From contig JAETPY010000001.1 of NCBI GenBank assembly GCA_021770925.1, positions 1-64,000 of the forward strand: 64,000 bases of DNA, given 5' to 3'. The notes below the pieces were generated by a model. That model was given only the letters and a program-made list of their open reading frames with translations. It searched no databases and had not been told where the DNA came from. Made by a program: the position numbers and the translations under genes. Source of the DNA: Erysipelotrichaceae bacterium (GTDB taxonomy: Bacteria > Bacillota_I > Bacilli_A > Erysipelotrichales > Coprobacillaceae). This document shows, in pieces, positions 48,684 to 59,555 of this stretch (positions are counted from its first letter, which is position 1; each line of letters begins with the position of its first letter).

Positions 48684-51020
48684 ATGAAAAGGCAAATAGA
48701 ATTATTAGCACCTGCTGGAAGCTATGAGGCTTTGATAGCCGCAATTCAAAATGGAGCAAATGCTGTATATTTAGGCGGTAATGAATTTAGCGCTCGGGCA
48801 TTTGCTACCAATTTTAATCGTGATGAACTAAAACAGGCAATAAATTATAGTCATTTAAGAAATGTAAAAGTTTATGTTACTGTAAATACATTGTATGAAG
48901 ATAATCAATTTGAGCGTTTAAAAGATTATCTTTTGTTTTTATCTTCAATAAATGTTGATGCTTTAATTATTCAAGATATTGGTTTAATGGCTTATGTAAA
49001 AAAGCATTTTTCTAATTTTGAAATCCATATGTCAACTCAAACTAGTTTATATAATTTAAATGCTGTTAAATATTTTGAGCAAATTGGTATTGAGCGGGTT
49101 GTTTTGGCTCGTGAAAATAGTCTAGATGAAATAAAAGATATTTGTACTAATACTAATCTGGATGTTGAAGTGTTTGTTCACGGAGCTTTATGTATGTCAT
49201 ATTCTGGACAATGTTTGATGTCGAGCATGATTGCTAAAAGAAGTGGAAATAAAGGTGCCTGTGGACAGCCATGCCGTTTGGCTTATAAATTGCAAAAAGA
49301 TGATAAAAATCTTAACCAAATACCGACTTATTTATTATCCCCCAAAGATCTTTGTACGATAGAAAATATTGGTAAATTGATTGAAGCTGGAATTACTTCT
49401 TTTAAAATAGAAGGACGAATGAAACGTCCTGAATATGTGGCTATAATCGTTAGACAATATCGTGAAGCAATTGATGCTTATTTTCATAAACAAAAATTAA
49501 CGGATTTTTCTAACCGGATCATTGAAATGAAGCAGATGTTTAATCGTGGCTTTACAGGCGGCTTTTTATTACAGAATAAAAGTATTATGGCTAATGAATA
49601 TCCTGGGAATCGTGGAATCAATCTTGGAACAGTTCTTGATTATGACAAAAAAAGAAAAGTAGTCAAAATTAAGTTGATCAATAAAATCAAACAGGGAGAT
49701 CGAATAAATTTTGAAAGTGTCGATTATACTAGAACAATTACGAAATTATTTTTAAATCAGAAATTAGTAAATCAAGCTGGTTTAAATGATATTGTGGAAA
49801 TTGAATTAAATACACCAGTAAAAAAAGGAGAATCTGTATACAAGATTATTGATATAGATTTGATTGAAAAAGCTCATGCCAGTTATCGAAAAGAACAAAT
49901 AAAAAATCCTGTTGAAATGTATTTTACTAGTCAGATGTATGACCATCCAATTCTCAGTATTACATATTGTGGCAAAACAGTTTCTGTTACTTCAAAACAA
50001 ATTATTGAGCCGGCAAGTAAAAGTCCTTTGACAAGTGAGAGAATCAAAGCACAACTTGCTAAATTAGGTAATACTGTTTTTAAAGCCGAAAATATAATTG
50101 TTGAAATTCCCCCTAATGCTTTTTTTAGTCTTAAAGAAATTAATGAAATGCGTCGCCAGGTAATTAATAAATTAAGTGATTCTTTAATAACTACTAAAAC
50201 TACAAATATATTCATAGAAGAAGAGAAAAAGGAACATCTAAGTAAAAAAATTAAAGGAATTTATGTTCGCATTTATTCTTTAACGCAATTAAATGCCTTA
50301 ATTGATGAAGACATTGAAGGATATTATTTTCCAATATTTAAACAGTTAAGAGAAGCAATTGAACTTGCTGCTAAATATGATAAAAAAATTATCCCATTTA
50401 CTGGATTTTTAACTAACCACCACCAACTAATTAACTTTAAAAATAGTAATTTATATCAAAAAGTTGATGAAATACTAGTTGGAGACTATGGCGCTTTAGA
50501 AATATTTAATGATAAAAAATGTATTCTTGATACAACATTTAATCTTTATAATAGTTATGCTTTAAACTATTTAAGAAATCATGATGCAATTCTTTCTTTA
50601 GAAATGAGTAAAAAACAGATCAACAATTTATCAAATATTCATCAAAATATAACAATGACAGCCTATGGTAAAACAATCAATATGCATTTAAAGCATTGTA
50701 TAATTAGTGGTCATTATTTTAAAGAAAAAAAGATAGGCTGTAATATGTGTAAAAAAGGAAATTATTGTTTAATTGATCGTAAAGGAGAAAAATTTAGAAT
50801 TTTAACCGATAGTAATTGTAATAATTTAGTTTTTAATAGTCATTGTTTATATTTAAATAAACTTAATAATCTGGATGTTGATTATATTTTATTATCTTTT
50901 AGTGATGAAAATGTTGAGATGGTAAAATTGGTTTATCAAGAATTTAAACAGATTTTATTAGATAAAAAAAATCAAATTCCTACTTTTATTAATCATACAA
51001 ACGGATATTTTTATGATTAA
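48684..51020 (+). CDS. Peptidase U32 family protein (long form)
   Basis: ELLAPAGSYEALIAAIQNGANAVYLGG, HGALCMSYSGQCLMSSMI, SFKIEGRMKRPEYVA. Confidence 0.92.
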   Translation: MKRQIELLAPAGSYEALIAAIQNGANAVYLGGNEFSARAFATNFNRDELKQAINYSHLRNVKVYVTVNTLYEDNQFERLKDYLLFLSSINVDALIIQDIGLMAYVKKHFSNFEIHMSTQTSLYNLNAVKYFEQIGIERVVLARENSLDEIKDICTNTNLDVEVFVHGALCMSYSGQCLMSSMIAKRSGNKGACGQPCRLAYKLQKDDKNLNQIPTYLLSPKDLCTIENIGKLIEAGITSFKIEGRMKRPEYVAIIVRQYREAIDAYFHKQKLTDFSNRIIEMKQMFNRGFTGGFLLQNKSIMANEYPGNRGINLGTVLDYDKKRKVVKIKLINKIKQGDRINFESVDYTRTITKLFLNQKLVNQAGLNDIVEIELNTPVKKGESVYKIIDIDLIEKAHASYRKEQIKNPVEMYFTSQMYDHPILSITYCGKTVSVTSKQIIEPASKSPLTSERIKAQLAKLGNTVFKAENIIVEIPPNAFFSLKEINEMRRQVINKLSDSLITTKTTNIFIEEEKKEHLSKKIKGIYVRIYSLTQLNALIDEDIEGYYFPIFKQLREAIELAAKYDKKIIPFTGFLTNHHQLINFKNSNLYQKVDEILVGDYGALEIFNDKKCILDTTFNLYNSYALNYLRNHDAILSLEMSKKQINNLSNIHQNITMTAYGKTINMHLKHCIISGHYFKEKKIGCNMCKKGNYCLIDRKGEKFRILTDSNCNNLVFNSHCLYLNKLNNLDVDYILLSFSDENVEMVKLVYQEFKQILLDKKNQIPTFINHTNGYFYD

Positions 51021-51134
51021 TTATCAAATTTTAGAAATAATTGTTGCTATAATACGAAAAAAATTATAAAAATGCAAAATTTTATTGAAGGTAAGTAAGG
51101 AAAATGCTAAAATTTATTTATCGGAGGTATAAAG

Positions 51135-51464
51135 ATGATAGATAAAGATTTAGCAGCCAGATTAAAATCCTATCGTAATTTTAAGCACCTTACTCAAAAA
51201 GAAGTGGCCAAGTATTTAAAAGTTCCACATTCTGCTATCTCTGACATTGAAAATGGTAAAAGGGATATTACAGTTGGAGAACTTAAAATTTTTTCTAATT
51301 TATATGGTCGCAGTGTTGAAGAAATTATGAGCGGCAAAAAGTATGATTATTATAATATTGCTAATATTGCACGACTTTTAACAGAATTACCAGATGAGGA
51401 TTTAAAAGAAGTTATGTTTATTATTGAATACAAGCGTAAACGTAATGAAGAAAGAGAAAAATAG
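51135..51464 (+). CDS. XRE-family helix-turn-helix transcriptional regulator
   Basis: LKSYRNFKHLTQKEVAKYLKVPHSAISDIENGKRDITVGELKIFSNLYG. Confidence 0.9.
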   Translation: MIDKDLAARLKSYRNFKHLTQKEVAKYLKVPHSAISDIENGKRDITVGELKIFSNLYGRSVEEIMSGKKYDYYNIANIARLLTELPDEDLKEVMFIIEYKRKRNEEREK

Positions 51465-51491
51465 AGTGAGATTTTCTCACTCTATTTTAAT
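51460..51491. terminator. Bidirectional terminator
   Basis: AAATAGAGTGAGA-ttt-TCTCACTCTATTTT. Confidence 0.85.
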
Positions 51492-52025
51492 GCTTTTAAA
51501 CTTTTCTAACATAAGTTTGCCATCATTCAAGACTAAATCGGTACATTCTTCAAAAGTTGAACTATGATAGAATTTAACATCAATATTATCTTTAATAATT
51601 GACACTATTGCAAAAGTTCCAAAACCATAGCTCCCACGATTGATCATTACACTACCAGGATTAATAATATATTTATTTTCAATAACACTGCACACAGGAA
51701 CATGGGTATGACCATGAAAGGCTATATCAATATGCTTTTTTTTCATAAAAGTAATTAATTGATCATTTCCATAATAAATATTGAATTTATTACCATGTGT
51801 AATTAAACAACGATATTTTTCAGCTTTAAAAATTATATTTATATTAAAAGTTCCTAACTGATCATGATTTCCATTAGCAGTAAGATATTTTGTTAACAGG
51901 GGGTTATTATTTTTTAACGAAGAATCACCACAATGAATATAGTAATCCATATTGGGATATCTATCAGTTATTTTTTTTAAAAGATCATTTTGTAAATGTG
52001 TATCACTAAGAACTAAAAGCTGCAT
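51477..52025 (-). CDS. YfcE/MJ0936-family metallophosphoesterase
   Basis: MQLLVLSDTHLQND, HCGDSS, NGNHD, GHTHVP, INPGSV. Confidence 0.92.
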   Translation of the reverse strand: MQLLVLSDTHLQNDLLKKITDRYPNMDYYIHCGDSSLKNNNPLLTKYLTANGNHDQLGTFNINIIFKAEKYRCLITHGNKFNIYYGNDQLITFMKKKHIDIAFHGHTHVPVCSVIENKYIINPGSVMINRGSYGFGTFAIVSIIKDNIDVKFYHSSTFEECTDLVLNDGKLMLEKFKSIKIE

Positions 52026-52210
52026 ATAGCTCACTTCCTTTGTTAATAATTTTATCATATTAGGAAAATTTATTATATATATTAAGTAAAAAAAGTATCG
52101 ATTAAAGCATAAAATTTAAATTTTAGTTTTAAAAAGATTTAAGAAAGTGTTTACATCCAATAATATTCGTTGTAGAATTATAATAAGTAAAAAAGGAGTG
52201 TGTACATTAT

Positions 52211-52525
52211 ATGAAAACTATTTTATTAGTGTGTTCAGCTGGTATGTCAACTAGCTTATTAGTAACAAAAATGGAGGGTGCTGCTAAAGAAGCTGGTGTT
52301 GAATGTAAAATTTTTGCATTGCCTTTCTCAGATGCACCAAGAGTATTAGAAGAAGTCGATTGTATCTTACTTGGACCTCAAGTTAGATTTCAAAAAGCTG
52401 CTATCGAAAAATTAGCTGCAGGACGTAAAGCAGGGGCAATTCCTGTAGATGTGATTGATATGAGAGATTATGGGACAATGAATGGTAAAGCTGTATTTGA
52501 AACTGCAATGAAAATGATTGGTTAA
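52211..52525 (+). CDS. PTS lactose/cellobiose-type EIIB
   Basis: LLVCSAGMSTSLLVTKM (phosphoacceptor Cys), CILLGPQVRF. Confidence 0.9.
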   Translation: MKTILLVCSAGMSTSLLVTKMEGAAKEAGVECKIFALPFSDAPRVLEEVDCILLGPQVRFQKAAIEKLAAGRKAGAIPVDVIDMRDYGTMNGKAVFETAMKMIG

Positions 52526-52548
52526 AAGAAGAGCTTGGCTGAAAAGGT

Positions 52549-52577
52549 AAAACGGGCGTTTTTATAATGCCCTTTTT
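52549..52577 (+). terminator. Terminator between the two EIIB genes
   Basis: GGGCgtttttataatGCCCTTTTTAT. Confidence 0.55.
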
Positions 52578-52606
52578 ATATGAAATATAATGAAGGAGAG
52601 AAAATT

Positions 52607-52924
52607 ATGAAAACTAGAATTATGTTAATATGCGCTGCAGGGATGTCAACCAGCTTATTAGTAACAAAAATGGAAAAGGCTGCTAAAGAGGCTGGAGATG
52701 AAGTGGAAATCTTTGCATTGCCTTTAACTGAAGGGGGAAAACTTATTAATACAGTTGATTGTGTATTACTTGGACCTCAAGTTAGATATGCTAAAACAGA
52801 AGTTGAAAAACTTATTAAAGAAACTGGAAAAGATATTCCTCTTGATATAATTGAAATGAAAGATTATGGCATGATGAATGGTAAAGCTGTTTATGAATAT
52901 GCTAAAAAATTAATGAATCAATAA
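52607..52924 (+). CDS. PTS lactose/cellobiose-type EIIB (second tandem copy)
   Basis: MLICAAGMSTSLLVTKMEKAAKEAG, CVLLGPQVRYAKTEVEKL. Confidence 0.9.
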   Translation: MKTRIMLICAAGMSTSLLVTKMEKAAKEAGDEVEIFALPLTEGGKLINTVDCVLLGPQVRYAKTEVEKLIKETGKDIPLDIIEMKDYGMMNGKAVYEYAKKLMNQ

Positions 52925-52938
52925 TTCATTAAAATATA

Positions 52939-52967
52939 TGAGACTGGTTAGCAGTCTCTTTTTATTA
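52939..52967 (+). terminator. Terminator after the second EIIB
   Basis: GAGACTG-gttag-CAGTCTCTTTTTATT. Confidence 0.75.
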
Positions 52968-52990
52968 TTTTTGAATTTTGCTCTTTTTTG

Positions 52991-53000
52991 TTGTATACAA
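52991..53000. promoter_or_regulatory. TTGTATACAA operator upstream of the TATAAT of the ACT/PFL operon
   Basis: Same 10-bp palindrome as at 202 and 224; TATAAT at 53007-53012. Confidence 0.55.
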
Positions 53001-53038
53001 TTATGCTATAATAACCTAAATAATTAGGAGGTTATTGT

Positions 53039-53311
53039 ATGCAAAAGGGGATTATTACAGTAGTAGGTAAAGATCAAGTTGGAATTATTGCTAAAGTATG
53101 TACTTATTTAGCAACTAAACAGGTAAATATTTTAGATATTTCGCAAACTATTATTCAAGGTTATTTTAATATGATGATGATTGTGGAATTAAGTTCGATA
53201 ACTGATGAATTTGGTACTATCTGTGAGGAATTAGATAAATTAGGTATTGAAATAGGTGTTAATATTAAATTGCAGCATGAAAATATTTTTAATAAAATGC
53301 ACCGTATTTAA
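53039..53311 (+). CDS. ACT-domain protein (UPF0237)
   Basis: [35 protein letters not shown]. Confidence 0.92.
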   Translation: MQKGIITVVGKDQVGIIAKVCTYLATKQVNILDISQTIIQGYFNMMMIVELSSITDEFGTICEELDKLGIEIGVNIKLQHENIFNKMHRI

Positions 53312-53325
53312 GGAGAATTTGTAAA

Positions 53326-54690
53326 ATGATTAATTTATTTGAAGTAGCAGAAACAAATAAAATGATTGAACAGGAGAACCTTGATGTAAGAACTATTACT
53401 TTAGGAATTAGTTTATTAGACTGTATGGATCATGATGTTAATGTTTTATGCGAAAATATTTATAAAAAAATTACTACTATAGCTAAAGATTTGGTTTCAA
53501 CGGGAAAACAAATTGAAATGAAGTATGGGATACCAATCGTTAATAAACGGATTTCAGTTACACCAATTGGTTTTATAGGTTCTAACGCATGTAAAACTAC
53601 AGATGATTTTGTTAAAATTGCAAAAGTTTTAGATAAATGTGCACATGAAACAGGTGTAAATTTTATAGGTGGTTATAGTGCTATCGTATCTAAAGGAATG
53701 ACTAAAGCTGAGGAGTTATTGATTAGATCAATTCCTGAAGCAATGAAAGTAACTAGCAACGTATGTAGTTCTGTCAATGTTGGTTCAACTAAAACTGGTA
53801 TCAATATGGATGCTGTTAAATTGATGGGAGAAATTATTAAAGAAACTGCAGTTTTAACAAAAGAAAATGATTCGATTGGATGTGCCAAGCTGGTTGTTTT
53901 ATGCAATGCACCTGATGATAATCCATTTATGGCTGGAGCTTTTCATGGTGTAAGCGAAGCTGATGCAATTATTAATGTTGGAGTTAGTGGTCCTGGAGTA
54001 GTTAAAACGGCAATTGAAAATGCTAAGGGTAAAGATTTTGGAAAGTTATGTGAAATCATTAAAAAAACAGCTTTTAAAATTACCCGTGTTGGTCAATTGG
54101 TAGCATTGGAAGCATCAGAAAGATTAGGTATTCCATTTGGTATAATTGATTTATCATTGGCACCTACTCCTGCAATTGGTGATAGCATTGCTGATTGTCT
54201 TGAAGGAATGGGGTTAGATAGTGTAGGTGCACCAGGAACAACTGCAGCTCTTGCAATTTTAAATGATCAAGTAAAAAAAGGTGGAGTTATGGCTTCTTCA
54301 TATGTTGGAGGATTAAGTGGTGCTTTTATTCCCGTTAGTGAAGATCAAGGTATGATCAATGCTGTAAACAATGGAGCTTTGACACTTGAAAAATTAGAAG
54401 CTATGACATGTGTGTGTTCAGTTGGTCTTGATATGATTGCTATTCCAGGTAGTGTTGAAGCAACTACTATTTCTGGGATAATAGCTGATGAAATGGCGAT
54501 TGGAATGATCAATCAAAAAACAACAGCTGTTAGAATTATTCCTGTTATTGGAAAAGATGTTGGAGAAGTCGTAGAATTTGGAGGATTATTAGGATATGCT
54601 CCAATTATGCCAGTAAACAATTTTGGATGTGCTGAATTTATTAATCGCGGTGGAAGAATTCCTGCACCAATTCACAGTTTTAAAAATTAA
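53326..54690 (+). CDS. PFL family protein (UPF0210/DUF711)
   Basis: [14 protein letters not shown]...[12 protein letters not shown]...GISGP-like [14 protein letters not shown]; follows the ACT gene as usual. Confidence 0.92.
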   Translation: MINLFEVAETNKMIEQENLDVRTITLGISLLDCMDHDVNVLCENIYKKITTIAKDLVSTGKQIEMKYGIPIVNKRISVTPIGFIGSNACKTTDDFVKIAKVLDKCAHETGVNFIGGYSAIVSKGMTKAEELLIRSIPEAMKVTSNVCSSVNVGSTKTGINMDAVKLMGEIIKETAVLTKENDSIGCAKLVVLCNAPDDNPFMAGAFHGVSEADAIINVGVSGPGVVKTAIENAKGKDFGKLCEIIKKTAFKITRVGQLVALEASERLGIPFGIIDLSLAPTPAIGDSIADCLEGMGLDSVGAPGTTAALAILNDQVKKGGVMASSYVGGLSGAFIPVSEDQGMINAVNNGALTLEKLEAMTCVCSVGLDMIAIPGSVEATTISGIIADEMAIGMINQKTTAVRIIPVIGKDVGEVVEFGGLLGYAPIMPVNNFGCAEFINRGGRIPAPIHSFKN

Positions 54691-54713
54691 AAGACGAATT
54701 TTCGTCTTTTTAA
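54689..54713 (+). terminator. Terminator after the PFL gene
   Basis: AAAAGACGAA-TTTTCGTCTTTTT. Confidence 0.8.
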
Positions 54714-54958
54714 TTGTTTAGATAATTAATTATATGAAAATTAAGTTATTTTATAAAATTCAAAGTGAATTAAAATATTTGTTAACGACTAATAATTTCA
54801 AAAATAGAATATGACAAGAATTTATAAAAGAGTTGATTTTAGAAAGAAGCTGATTAAAGATGCATCTATTCTAAATAAAATCTAACGAAAGGAAAATGTA
54901 TATCAAATGATGAAATAAAATAGATATCACATTTGTAATATACTAGGAAAATTATAGT

Positions 54959-56188
54959 ATGAATGATTTAATAGTTTTTTTTCCATTATGCCAGAATGAT
55001 GATATAGAAGAGTGCTTCAAATTATACGATGAAATTATTAGAAATGATAATTTGGAAAATGCTAGTTATTTTGTATCGTTATTAATTAAATTAGCAGAAA
55101 AATATAATTTATATGATAATTTGTTTAATAGTTTGTTAACGCACTTATTAATCAATAATGAAAATTCATTTACTTTGGCATTAGAAAGAAAAAAAGAAAT
55201 TTCTGAAAATTTAAAAAAAGTAGTTATTAATGATTTTAAAATCATTTTTAAAATGTTTAATACCGATTTTAGCTCTTTAACATCTTTACAGCAAGATTTA
55301 ATTACTAATTTTATTCCATCAAAACCTATAATTAATCAAGAGTTATTTGATATTTTTGGTTCCTTACAAAACAGGTTATCTAATTGTAAAAATGTTGATG
55401 AATTTTATAATACTCTAGAAAAATTCTTTTTAAATTATGGGGTAGGAAAATTTGGATTAAATAAAGCATTTCGTTATGAAAACAATCAAATATGTCCTAT
55501 AATACATATAGGTAATGGACGATTAAATCAATTAATAGGATATGAAAGTCAAAAACAAAAACTTACCCAAAATACAGAAGCATTTTTATCTGGAAAAAAA
55601 GCTAATAATGTTCTTTTATATGGAGATAGCGGTACTGGAAAATCAAGCAGTATCAAAGCTTTATTAAATGAATATTATAAAGAAGGATTAAGAATGGTCG
55701 AAATTTACAAACATCAATTCAAATACTTACCAAGTATCACTCAAGAATTACAATCTCGTAATTATAAATTTATTTTATTTATGGATGATTTATCATTTGA
55801 AGAGTTTGAGATCGAATACAAATACTTAAAAGCTGTTATTGAAGGCGGTTTAGAAAAAAAACCAGACAATATTTTAATTTACGCAACTAGCAATCGTCGT
55901 CATTTAGTTAAACAGACATGGAGTGATCGTCAAGGTCAAGATGAAGTTAATATAAATGACGCTAAACAAGAGAAAACATCATTAAGCTCTAGATTTGGGG
56001 TAAAAATATTATATACACATCCAAATCGTCAAAATTACTTAGATATTGTAGATGGGCTGGCTAAACAATATGATCTACATATGTCTCAAGAAGAATTACA
56101 TCAAAAGGCTCTAGCCTGGGAAATACGTTATGGTGGATTTTCAGGAAGAACGGCTAAACAATTTATTAATGCTATGTTAGGAAGATAA
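54959..56188 (+). CDS. DUF815 AAA+ ATPase
   Basis: NNVLLYGDSGTGKSSSIKALLNEY, FILFMDDLSFEEFE, YATSNRRHLV. Confidence 0.88.
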   Translation: MNDLIVFFPLCQNDDIEECFKLYDEIIRNDNLENASYFVSLLIKLAEKYNLYDNLFNSLLTHLLINNENSFTLALERKKEISENLKKVVINDFKIIFKMFNTDFSSLTSLQQDLITNFIPSKPIINQELFDIFGSLQNRLSNCKNVDEFYNTLEKFFLNYGVGKFGLNKAFRYENNQICPIIHIGNGRLNQLIGYESQKQKLTQNTEAFLSGKKANNVLLYGDSGTGKSSSIKALLNEYYKEGLRMVEIYKHQFKYLPSITQELQSRNYKFILFMDDLSFEEFEIEYKYLKAVIEGGLEKKPDNILIYATSNRRHLVKQTWSDRQGQDEVNINDAKQEKTSLSSRFGVKILYTHPNRQNYLDIVDGLAKQYDLHMSQEELHQKALAWEIRYGGFSGRTAKQFINAMLGR

Positions 56189-56199
56189 ATAGGTGTTAT

Positions 56200-57927
56200 A
56201 TGCAAAAATTATTATTGAGAGATTATAATAAAATTAAATCATATCTAGATGATGCTAATTATGAAGGTTATAATTCAAATTTTGTAACAATGATGATGTG
56301 GGATCATGAATATGAGATTTTCTATGAAATTAAAGATAATTTTATGATTATGTTACATACTTATATGAATGAAAAGTTTTTTGCTATGCCATTTTGTAAA
56401 CCTGAATATTATCAAGAAGCTCTTGACTATATGATAGAATATGCTAATCAACACAATTTTCTATTTAAAATTGATTTAGCAGTAGAAAAATCAAAACAAT
56501 TAATTCAGGAATTGTATGGTGATAAATTTTTATATCTTCACAATGAAGATTTTGATGACTACATTTATAATAAATCTTCTTTAGAAACATTATCAGGTAA
56601 AAAAATGCAAAAAAGACGAAATCATTTTAATGCTTTTCTTAAAGAAAATCCTAATTATGTCTATAAAGAAATTGAAGATAATGATATCGACAATGTACTT
56701 CAATGTTTAAAAAAATGGGACTTTTCAAGACGGATTGAAGAAAGTGTAATTTCTGAATATATTGGAATTGTTTATTTATTAGTACATCGCCATGAATTAA
56801 ATATTAAAACTGGATGTATTTATATTAATGATAAATTAGAAGCATTTATTATTGGATCACCATTAAAACATAATACTGTTCAAATTCATGTTGAAAAAGC
56901 AAATAAAGATATTAGAGGACTTTATGTTGCAATTGGAAAATTTTTTTTAGAGAAAAACTTTGAAGGGTATGAGTTTGTAAATCGTGAGGAGGATATGGGT
57001 TTAGAAACATTACGTAAAGCTAAACAAATGCTTCATCCAGTAAAAATGTTAAAAAAATACACTATTGTTTTAAATAATCAATCAATTAGCCAAGCTGGTG
57101 ATAAAGATTTACATAATGTTATCGATTTATGGCGCAATAGTTTTGAAGATGAGGATGAAATGTCTACGAATTTTTATTTTATAAATAGATATCAAAAAGA
57201 AAATACTTATCTTTTAAAAAATAATAATCAGATAGTTTCTATGTTGCAAATTGTTCCATATACTATTCTTTTAAACAATAAAGAAGAGCGGGTATATTTC
57301 ATCTTAGGGGTAGCAACTAATAAAGATTATCAGAGACAAGGATTAATGAAAAAACTTATGCATTATGTTTTAACGTTACCAAAATATCAAAACGCTAAAA
57401 TAATGTTACAGGCGTATCATCCAGAGTTATATTATCAATTTGGATTTAATGAAGATTATTTTCATAAAGTTACAAAAGTAGATAAACAATCATATTTAAC
57501 AAAGTCTAAACTTAAAATAATTGAAAATTATGATTACAACAAATTAGTAAATTTATATGATTGTTTTTGTAATAAATTTACAGGATATCGTAAAAGAAAT
57601 ATTGATTATTACAAAAAATATTTAATTCCACGCTGTGTGGCTTTTAGGGAAGAAATTGAAGTTTTTTATCGTGATGCAAAAACAGTTGGATATGCTGTAT
57701 ACAGCGAAGATGGTACAACTATTAAAATATCCGAAATTATTTATTTAGATCAAAATGATCTAGATGACATACTTAGTTATTTTGTTAGTTATGATAAAGA
57801 AATAATTGTCGAAAGTGATCTAAAAGCCAAAATAGATGGTGAATGTACTTTTGTTTGTACAATGCTAACCAATTTCTTAAAAAATAATTGTCAAGATAAT
57901 AATTTTTATATAAATGAATGCTTATAA
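56200..57927 (+). CDS. DUF2156-GNAT fusion protein
   Basis: N-terminal LSGKKMQKRRNHFNAFLKENPNY (DUF2156); C-terminal VYFILGVATNKDYQRQGLMKKLMHYVL (GNAT). Confidence 0.8.
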   Translation: MQKLLLRDYNKIKSYLDDANYEGYNSNFVTMMMWDHEYEIFYEIKDNFMIMLHTYMNEKFFAMPFCKPEYYQEALDYMIEYANQHNFLFKIDLAVEKSKQLIQELYGDKFLYLHNEDFDDYIYNKSSLETLSGKKMQKRRNHFNAFLKENPNYVYKEIEDNDIDNVLQCLKKWDFSRRIEESVISEYIGIVYLLVHRHELNIKTGCIYINDKLEAFIIGSPLKHNTVQIHVEKANKDIRGLYVAIGKFFLEKNFEGYEFVNREEDMGLETLRKAKQMLHPVKMLKKYTIVLNNQSISQAGDKDLHNVIDLWRNSFEDEDEMSTNFYFINRYQKENTYLLKNNNQIVSMLQIVPYTILLNNKEERVYFILGVATNKDYQRQGLMKKLMHYVLTLPKYQNAKIMLQAYHPELYYQFGFNEDYFHKVTKVDKQSYLTKSKLKIIENYDYNKLVNLYDCFCNKFTGYRKRNIDYYKKYLIPRCVAFREEIEVFYRDAKTVGYAVYSEDGTTIKISEIIYLDQNDLDDILSYFVSYDKEIIVESDLKAKIDGECTFVCTMLTNFLKNNCQDNNFYINECL

Positions 57928-57988
57928 ATATTGACTATACCTTTAATACATTATAAAATGTAATGGAATTGAAGGAGGTCAGCAATTA

Positions 57989-59410
57989 ATGTTTTTACAA
58001 GATCAAGAATTGCATGAAGAGTGTGGGGTGTTTGCAGTGTGCGGCTATGAACATGCTGCAGCAATGTGTTATTATGGTTTACATAGTTTACAACATCGTG
58101 GACAGGAAGCAGCTGGAATTATTGTAAAGGATAAAGAGGCTTTATCTATTCAAAAAGGTGAAGGTTTAGTCTCTGAAGTCTTTAATCAAGAAAAAATCAA
58201 TAAAATGAAAGGTGATTATGCAATTGGACATGTTCGTTATTCTACTGCTGGAGGTGGCGGAATTGCTAATGTTCAGCCATTATTATTTAGAACTTTAAAT
58301 GGTTCTTTAGGAATTGCTCATAATGGTAATATTGTTAATGCTAATATTTTAAAAGCTGAATTAGAAAAAAAGGGTAGTATCTTTTCTAGTACATCAGATA
58401 CTGAAATTTTAGGCCATTTGATCATGCGTGAAGAAGGGCGAATGATTGACCGCATTTGTAATTCATTAAATCGATTAGATGGGGCTTTTGCATTTTTAAT
58501 TTTAATTGAAAATGCTCTTTATGTTGCACGTGATAAATATGGTCTAAGACCTGTTTCAATTGGTCAACTGCCTAATGGTGCCTATATTTTTTCATCAGAA
58601 ACATGCGCTTTTGAAGTAGTTGGTGCTAAATTTGTTCGTGATTTAGAACCTGGAGAAATTGTTAGAGTAAAAAACGGAAAATTAAAATCTAAATTATATA
58701 CAGATGATGTTACAGATAAAATATGTGCTATGGAGTATATATATTTTTCACGTCCTGATAGCAATTTAGATGGTATTAACGTACATACTACAAGAAAATT
58801 AGCTGGAAAACAATTATATAAAGAGGCTCCAGTAGATGCTGATTTAGTAATTGGGGTTCCTGATTCTTCGATATCTGCAGCTATTGGTTATTCTGAGGCA
58901 TCTGGTATTCCTTATGAAATGGGGCTAATAAAAAACAAGTATGTTGGAAGAACATTTATTCAGCCTACTCAAGAAATGAGAGAACAAGGGGTAAGAATGA
59001 AGCTTTCTGCAGTTTCATCAATTGTATGTGATAAAAGAGTTATTATGATTGATGATTCAATTGTTCGAGGTACTACTTCAAAGCGAATTGTTCGTTTATT
59101 AAAAGAAGCTGGTGCTAAAGAAGTTCATGTAAGAATTGCATCTCCAGCAATCAAATGGCCATGTTTTTATGGTGTAGATATGTCAACAATGGATGAATTG
59201 ATTTCTAATAGGCTTTCAGTTGAAGAATTATGTAAATATATTGAAGCTGATTCGTTAGCTTTCATTAGTGAAGAAGGAATTGATAAATCAATTCACTACA
59301 ATAAAGAAAAACATAAATGTAGTTTGTGTTTGGCTTGCTTTAATGGAGATTACGTTACTAAATTATATGATTCATTTGAAAATGATAAGATAAAAAAAGG
59401 AAAAGAGTAA
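57989..59410 (+). CDS. purF: Amidophosphoribosyltransferase
   Basis: ECGVFAV (propeptide/Cys), HNGNIVNA, VIMIDDSIVRGTTSKRIV, CSLCLACFNG. Confidence 0.96.
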   Translation: MFLQDQELHEECGVFAVCGYEHAAAMCYYGLHSLQHRGQEAAGIIVKDKEALSIQKGEGLVSEVFNQEKINKMKGDYAIGHVRYSTAGGGGIANVQPLLFRTLNGSLGIAHNGNIVNANILKAELEKKGSIFSSTSDTEILGHLIMREEGRMIDRICNSLNRLDGAFAFLILIENALYVARDKYGLRPVSIGQLPNGAYIFSSETCAFEVVGAKFVRDLEPGEIVRVKNGKLKSKLYTDDVTDKICAMEYIYFSRPDSNLDGINVHTTRKLAGKQLYKEAPVDADLVIGVPDSSISAAIGYSEASGIPYEMGLIKNKYVGRTFIQPTQEMREQGVRMKLSAVSSIVCDKRVIMIDDSIVRGTTSKRIVRLLKEAGAKEVHVRIASPAIKWPCFYGVDMSTMDELISNRLSVEELCKYIEADSLAFISEEGIDKSIHYNKEKHKCSLCLACFNGDYVTKLYDSFENDKIKKGKE

Positions 59411-59431
59411 AGCACCATCTGGTGCTTTTTA
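59411..59431 (+). terminator. Terminator after purF
   Basis: AGCACCA-tc-TGGTGCTTTTT. Confidence 0.75.
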
Positions 59432-59525
59432 TATTATATTTAACTTCGCATAATACATATTATGTAATTATTTATGTTTATAAATAGTATAATAATGCTT
59501 AAAATAAATAATTCAAAAAACCTTG

Positions 59526-59555
59526 AATAAAAAAAGAAGTTTAAAACTTCTTTAT
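59526..59555 (-). terminator. Terminator of the deoB operon (minus strand)
   Basis: AAAAAAAGAAGTTT-AAAACTTCTTT. Confidence 0.65.

Noticed and set aside
53010-53036. AATAACC...GGTTATT hairpin around the SD of the ACT-domain gene
   Set aside because: The 5' arm overlaps the presumed -10 (53007-53012), so it is probably not in the transcript; no basis for SD sequestration.
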